14,220 nucleotides of DNA, taken from positions 1-14,220 of the forward strand of contig RFXE01000022.1 of assembly GCA_009921785.1 (NCBI GenBank), given 5' to 3'. The notes beneath the pieces were generated by a model. The model had not been told where the DNA came from and did no database searches. It saw nothing but the letters and a program-made list of their open reading frames with translations. Numbering within the stretch: the first letter of the stretch is position 1; every line of letters starts with the position of its first letter. The position numbers and the translations under genes are program-made. This document shows positions 14,174-14,220 of this stretch, piece by piece. The stretch is from Alphaproteobacteria bacterium. GTDB lineage: Bacteria > Pseudomonadota > Alphaproteobacteria > Rhizobiales > Beijerinckiaceae.

Positions 14174-14220
14174 ACGACTCGAAAAAGATCCATCGATTAG
14201 TGTTATTGCCGTGGGAATAT
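13863..14220 (-). CDS. 5' part of repeat-module protein, open at right edge, frameshifted
   Basis: The frame is open from the right edge (first residues read IPTAITLIDGSFSSR) and encodes one repeat module with EFEIW at about 14092, then GPGTYNLLVRTIYKTNTDG and SSYLKTEF. No start codon with a ribosome-binding site is seen; the first internal start is a TTG at 14149. At a run of four A (minus strand; 13863-13866) the homology moves to the next frame. One extra base would restore a continuous product, reading RQKDDTAKDPLPKQV. Left in this frame it would run to a stop at 13742. Low GC (a 60-base sample at 13921-13980 is 30%) differs from the neighbouring genes. Domain unrecognised, beta-rich and Ig-like in character; likely a surface or secreted protein by inference only. 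Confidence 0.6.

Overview
The window looks like an alphaproteobacterial chromosome segment, possibly from a Rhizobiales-like or environmental genome. This is inferred from protein style (Tat-exported solute-binding protein, hydantoinase/AllA/Asp-Glu racemase set, DHA1 exporter, HxlR/NmrA pair) and from moderate GC (a hand-counted 60-base sample at 12901-12960 is 52% GC). No rRNA, tRNA, CRISPR array or insertion sequence was seen.

Layout. Positions 2-1339 (+) hold a mannitol dehydrogenase/fructuronate reductase family gene that runs in from the left edge. A DHA1-type MFS exporter (1415-2560, -) faces it, followed by a small unrecognised ORF (2747-2983, -). Positions 10656 to 3180 (all -) form an eight-gene catabolic and uptake block. 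In transcription order it is: an AllA-like ureidoglycolate lyase, a dihydropyrimidinase/hydantoinase, an NTF2-like small protein, then after a 159-bp gap a polyamine-type ABC transporter (ATPase, Tat-exported binding protein, two permeases) and an Asp/Glu/hydantoin racemase. The simplest reading is uptake of a cyclic or linear ureide, racemisation, ring opening, and glyoxylate/urea release. The substrate cannot be fixed from sequence, and the usual carbamoylase step is not in the window. Control elements seen are a perfect 12-bp inverted repeat ahead of the transporter genes, a dyad over the hydantoinase ribosome-binding site, and a strong hairpin with a T-rich tail between the binding-protein and permease genes.

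Positions 10911-10937 hold a clear intrinsic terminator for the next gene, an NmrA-like NAD(P)-binding protein (10971-11840, -). It is divergent from an HxlR-family regulator (11955-12338, +) with a candidate redox cysteine near its N terminus, a typical regulator/oxidoreductase pair.

Positions 12357-14220 (-) are the oddest part. A long reading frame entering from the right edge encodes divergent tandem modules of about 125-145 residues with a recurring EFEIW motif. It suffers a one-base frameshift at a four-base homopolymer, and the third module is cut off and joined in frame to the C-terminal part of an M24 (creatinase/aminopeptidase-like) protein that has lost its own N-terminal domain. 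GC falls from about 52% to about 31% across the junction. This is either a real gene capture/fusion or an assembly chimera; the module family is one I do not recognise.
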